Assembly: GCF_041296385.1 (NCBI RefSeq)
Contig: NW_027183521.1
Coordinates: forward strand, 186,001-250,000
Length of the DNA: 64,000 nt
Direction: 5' to 3'
Source of the DNA: Aphelocoma coerulescens
Taxonomy: Eukaryota; Chordata; Aves; Passeriformes; Corvidae
This document shows positions 59,864 to 64,000 of the stretch, piece by piece (within the stretch, counting starts at the first letter, position 1; each line of letters begins with the position of its first letter). The translations under genes and the position numbers were made by a program. The notes below the pieces were generated by a model. The model saw only the letters and a list, made by a program, of their open reading frames with translations. It was not told where the DNA came from and did no database searches.

Positions 59864-62131
59864 AGGATGCGCTCTATGGAGTTGAGAAAGAAAGTGCGTC
59901 TCACTAGCTTCTTTCCTCTACTTCATAGACAGCAAAGGGGCTATGAAAGGCAGCACTGGCTTTTTGTTCTAGGACTTCTTCTTTACAAGCAGCTGCTGGA
60001 TGTTTGGAAGGGGGTTTGGGATATGCAAAAATGAGAGGCTAAGATGGTAAGAGGGTAAGATGGAAGTCATCTGGCAAAAGCAGAGCTCACAAAAGGGCCA
60101 GCTGAGAAAGCTCTTGCTGCCTACAACTTCAACTGCACCCCTCAAAGCAGCAGCACACACGCTGCTCTCGGCACTTTCCTTCTCAGCTCTACGCACCATC
60201 CTAAGCCTTGCCTCTCCCACACTCAGGATCCAAAGACAACGGCACCAGGGACTGCTCACACACTAAAGGCACCAGGACAAAAGGCTCACCAGCTTGGCCT
60301 TTGCATTCCCGCTGACAGCTCCACAGCTTGAACCCAGAGAACTGCCTGCTGCCAACAGCCTTTCCAATCACTCTGAGCACCTCATGACAAGGAGTGTGGG
60401 GAATGAATCTCCAGCAGCCTCCTGCCCCAGGCTGTCCCCCGGGAGCAGCCCTGCTCCAGGCCGTGACTGCCACCTGCACAGCCAAAGGACCCAGAGCCGG
60501 TGTTACACACCACGGCTGTGCCTGGCACAGAGACACCAGTGGCCACACAAGTGGCCATGGCACTGTCCACACACAGTCCCTGCTGCTGCTCCCCCAGCCG
60601 CTGGCACCAACTCCCAGCCACCCACTCCTAAAGCCACGGGGCCCACTGGGACACTGCGGGGGCTCGTGGAAGCCAGCGGCCATTGTGACACAGCGGGGCT
60701 GCACAGAGCCCACGGTGCTTTGTGACCCGTGGCTCCCAGGAGAGCCTTTGTGATGCTGGGGAACTACAAGGAAGCCTGCCTCCTCTGTGACACCACCACA
60801 GAAGCTCAGGGGAGCCCTGGAGACCGTGCTGATGCTATTGAACCTGATGCAACCCTGCCTCCTCTGTGACACCACAGAAGCTCTTGGAGCCCTGGAGACC
60901 GTGGTGATGCTATGGAACCTGATGCAACCCTGCCTCCTCTGTGACACCACAGAAGCTCAGGGAGCCCTGGAGACCGTGCTGATGCTATGGAACCTGATGC
61001 AACCCTGCCTCCACTGTGACACCACAGAAGCTCAGGGAGCCCTGGAGACTGTGGTGATGCTATGGAACCTGATGCAACCCTGCCTCCACTGTGACACCAC
61101 AGAACCTTTGGGAGCCCTGGAGACCGTGCTGATGCTATGGAACCTGATGCAACCCTGCCTCCACTGTGACACCACAGAAGCTCGGGGAGCTCTGCAGACC
61201 GTGGGGATGCTGGCGAAGCTGACGGAACCCTGGGCACCACAGTGACGCTATGGAACCTGGTGGAACCGAGGGGCCACAGTGACACTGTGGGGCCTTTTGG
61301 AAGCAACAGGACCCTGGTGGGAAGCCACGGGATGATTAATCCTGCACGAACCTGCTCCAGGTGGGCTCCTCTCTCCCGGCTTCCACAGGTGCTGCTAGGA
61401 TCCCACTCCGGCACTGGCTTGGCACGGGCTCACGGCTTCCTTTGGCAATGGCTCTGCTCCAGGATGGCATGCTGCAGAGAATGCAGGTAGATTTTGTGCT
61501 CACTCCTGGCATGCAGCTGGACAATAAAGCCTGATCCAGCCCCCCCTCAGCATATGTCCGGCTCTGGCATTGGGGCGGGGCAACTTTGGGAGCAGCCCCA
61601 GCCCTGCTCCTGCTCCCGGCTGGGCACCCAGCTGCTGGGACACAGGTGTGTCCTGATGCCACCGTCTACTCCTTTGAGAAGGGGAGGACAGAGTGCATCA
61701 GGGAGTTTGGTGTGGCTTACATGCGGCAAGGAGAAGGTGCAGCCCCAAACTGGCTTTCACTTCTAGAACCTTTTGCTATTGCGGGAGCAGCTGCTGGAGC
61801 TTTTCAACCGAGCTGCAAGAGTGAAAAGTGTGATGGCATGTCTATCTGAGAAGGAAGGTTCGGTGCCGCAGCCTGTTGTGCACAATTTATATGCTGATAA
61901 GAGAAGGGGGTGCTTTTGCAACGTTTTCCTTCCTGACACTTCTGTCTCTGTGAGCTTTAGCTGCTTGGACTCAGGGATACCGAAGGTATGTGAAAGTGAC
62001 TGGGATGCGAGAATCATGTTGCACAGGGAACAGGGAAGGTCAGCAAATGTTTCCTGTCCTGGCACATCTCTCAGTCTGAACTGCAGCTGCAGATGCTTCA
62101 CTTCCGCCAAGGACTCTGCCACCTTGAGAGA
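59864..62131 (+). repeat. Macrosatellite unit 25 (2268 bp, 5 x 75-bp)
   Basis: 75-bp array at 60814-61188. Markers C-C-C-C-A. The second copy carries the other end form (CAGAAGCTCAGGGA), and GAACCTTTGGGA is shared with unit 21. Confidence 0.95.
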
Positions 62132-64000
62132 AGGATGCGCTCTATGGAGTTGAGAAAGAAAGTGCGTCTCACTAGCTTCTTTCCTCTACTTCATAGACAG
62201 CAAAGGGGCTATGAAAGGCAGCACTGGCTTTTTGTTCTAGGACTTCTTCTTTACAAGCAGCTGCTGGATGTTTGGAAGGGGGTTTGGGATATGCAAAAAT
62301 GAGAGGCTAAGATGGTAAGAGGGTAAGATGGAAGTCATCTGGCAAAAGCAGAGCTCACAAAAGGGCCAGCTGAGAAAGCTCTTGCTGCCTACAACTTCAA
62401 CTGCACCCCTCAAAGCAGCAGCACACACGCTGCTCTCGGCACTTTCCTTCTCAGCTCTACGCACCATCCTAAGCCTTGCCTCTCCCACACTCAGGATCCA
62501 AAGACAACGGCACCAGGGACTGCTCACACACTAAAGGCACCAGGACAAAAGGCTCACCAGCTTGGCCTTTGCATTCCCGCTGACAGCTCCACAGCTTGAA
62601 CCCAGAGAACTGCCTGCTGCCAACAGCCTTTCCAATCACTCTGAGCACCTCATGACAAGGAGTGTGGGGAATGAATCTCCAGCAGCCTCCTGCCCCAGGC
62701 TGTCCCCCGGGAGCAGCCCTGCTCCAGGCTGTGACTGCCACCTGCACAGCCAAAGGACCCAGAGCCGGTGTTACACACCACGGCTGTGCCTGGCACAGAG
62801 ACACCAGTGGCCACACAAGTGGCCATGGCACTGTCCACACACAGTCCCTGCTGCTGCTCCCCCAGCCGCTGGCACCAACTCCCAGCCACCCACTCCTAAA
62901 GCCACGGGGCCCACTGGGACACTGCGGGGGCTCGTGGAAGCCAGCGGCCATTGTGACACAGTGGGGCTGCACAGAGCCCACGGTGCTTTGTGACCCGTGG
63001 CTCCCAGGAGAGCCTTTGTGATGCTGGGGAACTACAAGGAAGCCTGGCTCCTCTGTGACACCACCACAGAAGCTCAGGGGAGCCCTGGAGACCGTGCTGA
63101 TGCTATTGAACCTGATGCAACCCTGCCTCCTCTGTGACACCACAGAAGCTCTTGGAGCCCTGGAGACCGTGGTGATGCTATGGAACCTGATGCAACCCTG
63201 CCTCCTCTGTGACACCACAGAACCTCTGGGAGCCCTGGAGACCGTGCTGATGCTATGGAACCTGATGCAACCCTGCCTCCACTGTGACACCACAGAAGCT
63301 CAGGGAGCCCTGGAGACTGTGGTGATGCTATGGAACCTGATGCAACCCTGCCTCCACTGTGACACCACAGAACCTCTGGGAGCCCTGGAGACCGTGCTGA
63401 TGCTATGGAACCTGATGCAACCCTGCCTCCACTGTGACACCACAGAAGCTCGGGGAGCTCTGCAGACCGTGGGGATGCTGGCGAAGCTGACGGAACCCTG
63501 GGCACCACAGTGACGCTATGGAACCTGGTGGAACCGAGGGGCCACAGTGACACTGTGGGGCCTTTTGGAAGCAACAGGACCCTGGTGGGAAGCCACGGGA
63601 TGATTAATCCTGCACGAACCTGCTCCAGGTGGGCTCCTCTCTCCCGGCTTCCACAGGTGCTGCTAGGATCCCACTCTGGCACTGGCTTGGCACGGACTCA
63701 CGGCTTCCTTTGGCAATGGCTCTGCTCCAGGATGGCATGCTGCAGAGAATGCAGGTAGATTTTGTGCTCACTCCTGGCATGCAGCTGGACAATAAAGCCT
63801 GATCCAGCCCCCCCTCAGCATATGTCCGGCTCTGGCATTGGGGCGGGGCAACTTTGGGAGCAGCCCCAGCCCTGCTCCTGCTCCCGGCTGGGCACCCAGC
63901 TGCTGGGACACAGGTGTGTCCTGATGCCACCGTCTACTCCTTTGAGAAGGGGAGGACAGAGTGCATCAGGGAGTTTGGTGTGGCTTACATGCGGCAAGGA
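62132..64000 (+). repeat. Macrosatellite unit 26, cut by window end (5 x 75-bp)
   Basis: 75-bp array at 63082-63456. Markers A-C: T-G-C; D and E lie beyond the window. Private changes at 62962, 63677 (both C to T at CpG) and 63696. Confidence 0.95.

Larger units (their letters stand above)
1..64000. repeat. Macrosatellite array, 2193-bp basic unit, 26 units visible
   Basis: Tandem head-to-tail units repeat at 2193 bp or at 2193 plus or minus multiples of 75 bp, broken only by the provirus at 34159-40259. I cut units at the motif AGGATGCGCTCTATGG. The 75-bp repeat begins 950 bp into every unit. Units differ at few sites. Five shared markers are used below, with offsets in a 4-copy unit: A=599 (C/T), B=916 (G/C), C=1493 (C/G), D=1981 (C/G), E=2039 (G/A). 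Unit length and near-identity are seen directly; concerted evolution by unequal exchange or gene conversion is inferred. Both edges of the array lie outside the window. No match to a named avian satellite is claimed. Confidence 0.97.

Noticed and set aside
1..64000. Assembly error as sole explanation for the tandem units
   Set aside because: Units differ in minisatellite copy number and in private substitutions, and the provirus junctions are clean, so they are not simple copies. The exact unit count still cannot be trusted without reads.

Overview
The window looks like vertebrate, most likely avian, repetitive DNA. It holds a head-to-tail macrosatellite (1-34158 and 40265-64000) interrupted once by a young, internally deleted endogenous retrovirus (34159-40259). 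The bird assignment rests on the retroviral Env, whose transmembrane subunit has the layout of avian alpharetroviruses; nothing in the window fixes the species. I see no bacterial genes, RNA genes or CRISPR array.

Macrosatellite: 26 units are visible (24 uninterrupted full ones, one split by the provirus, one cut by the window end). The basic unit is 2193 bp. Every length change is an exact multiple of 75 bp (2043, 2193, 2268, 2343, 2418), because each unit contains an internal 75-bp tandem repeat present in 2, 4, 5, 6 or 7 copies. Outside that array I found no indel, and units differ by only a few substitutions, so the array is very recent or strongly homogenised. The 75-bp repeats keep the same reading frames open on both strands, so long ORFs there are mostly a by-product of a stop-free 25-codon period. 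On the + strand each unit also carries a gene-like series of signals: a GC-box/CCAAT pair, an open frame with a possible 89-nt phase-0 mini-intron, a short ATG-started ORF with a hydrophobic C-terminal segment, the minisatellite, a good 3' splice site and an AATAAA. Whether it is transcribed cannot be told from sequence.

Provirus: 6101 bp, same strand as the gene-like signals, with a 5-bp target duplication (TTTGT) and 831/832-bp LTRs that differ by one G. Behind a lysine-tRNA-type primer site lies a leader made of six about 68-bp degenerate repeats rich in palindromes, then a splice donor, then gag. Gag has a betaretrovirus-like matrix start and a very long Pro/Ala-rich region, and is split by one in-frame TAA. 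The frame then runs through the first residues of capsid and joins directly to the C-terminal part of integrase, so most of gag and nearly all of pro-pol are missing. Env is an intact 452-codon ORF of alpharetroviral type with a short surface subunit; its last 36 residues are encoded by the 3' LTR. The element cannot replicate alone but might still express Env.

History read from the sequence: the array existed first; the provirus entered one 2268-bp unit (888 + 1380 bp on its two sides adds to exactly 2268). It is present only once, so it has not been spread by the unequal exchange that shaped its neighbours.
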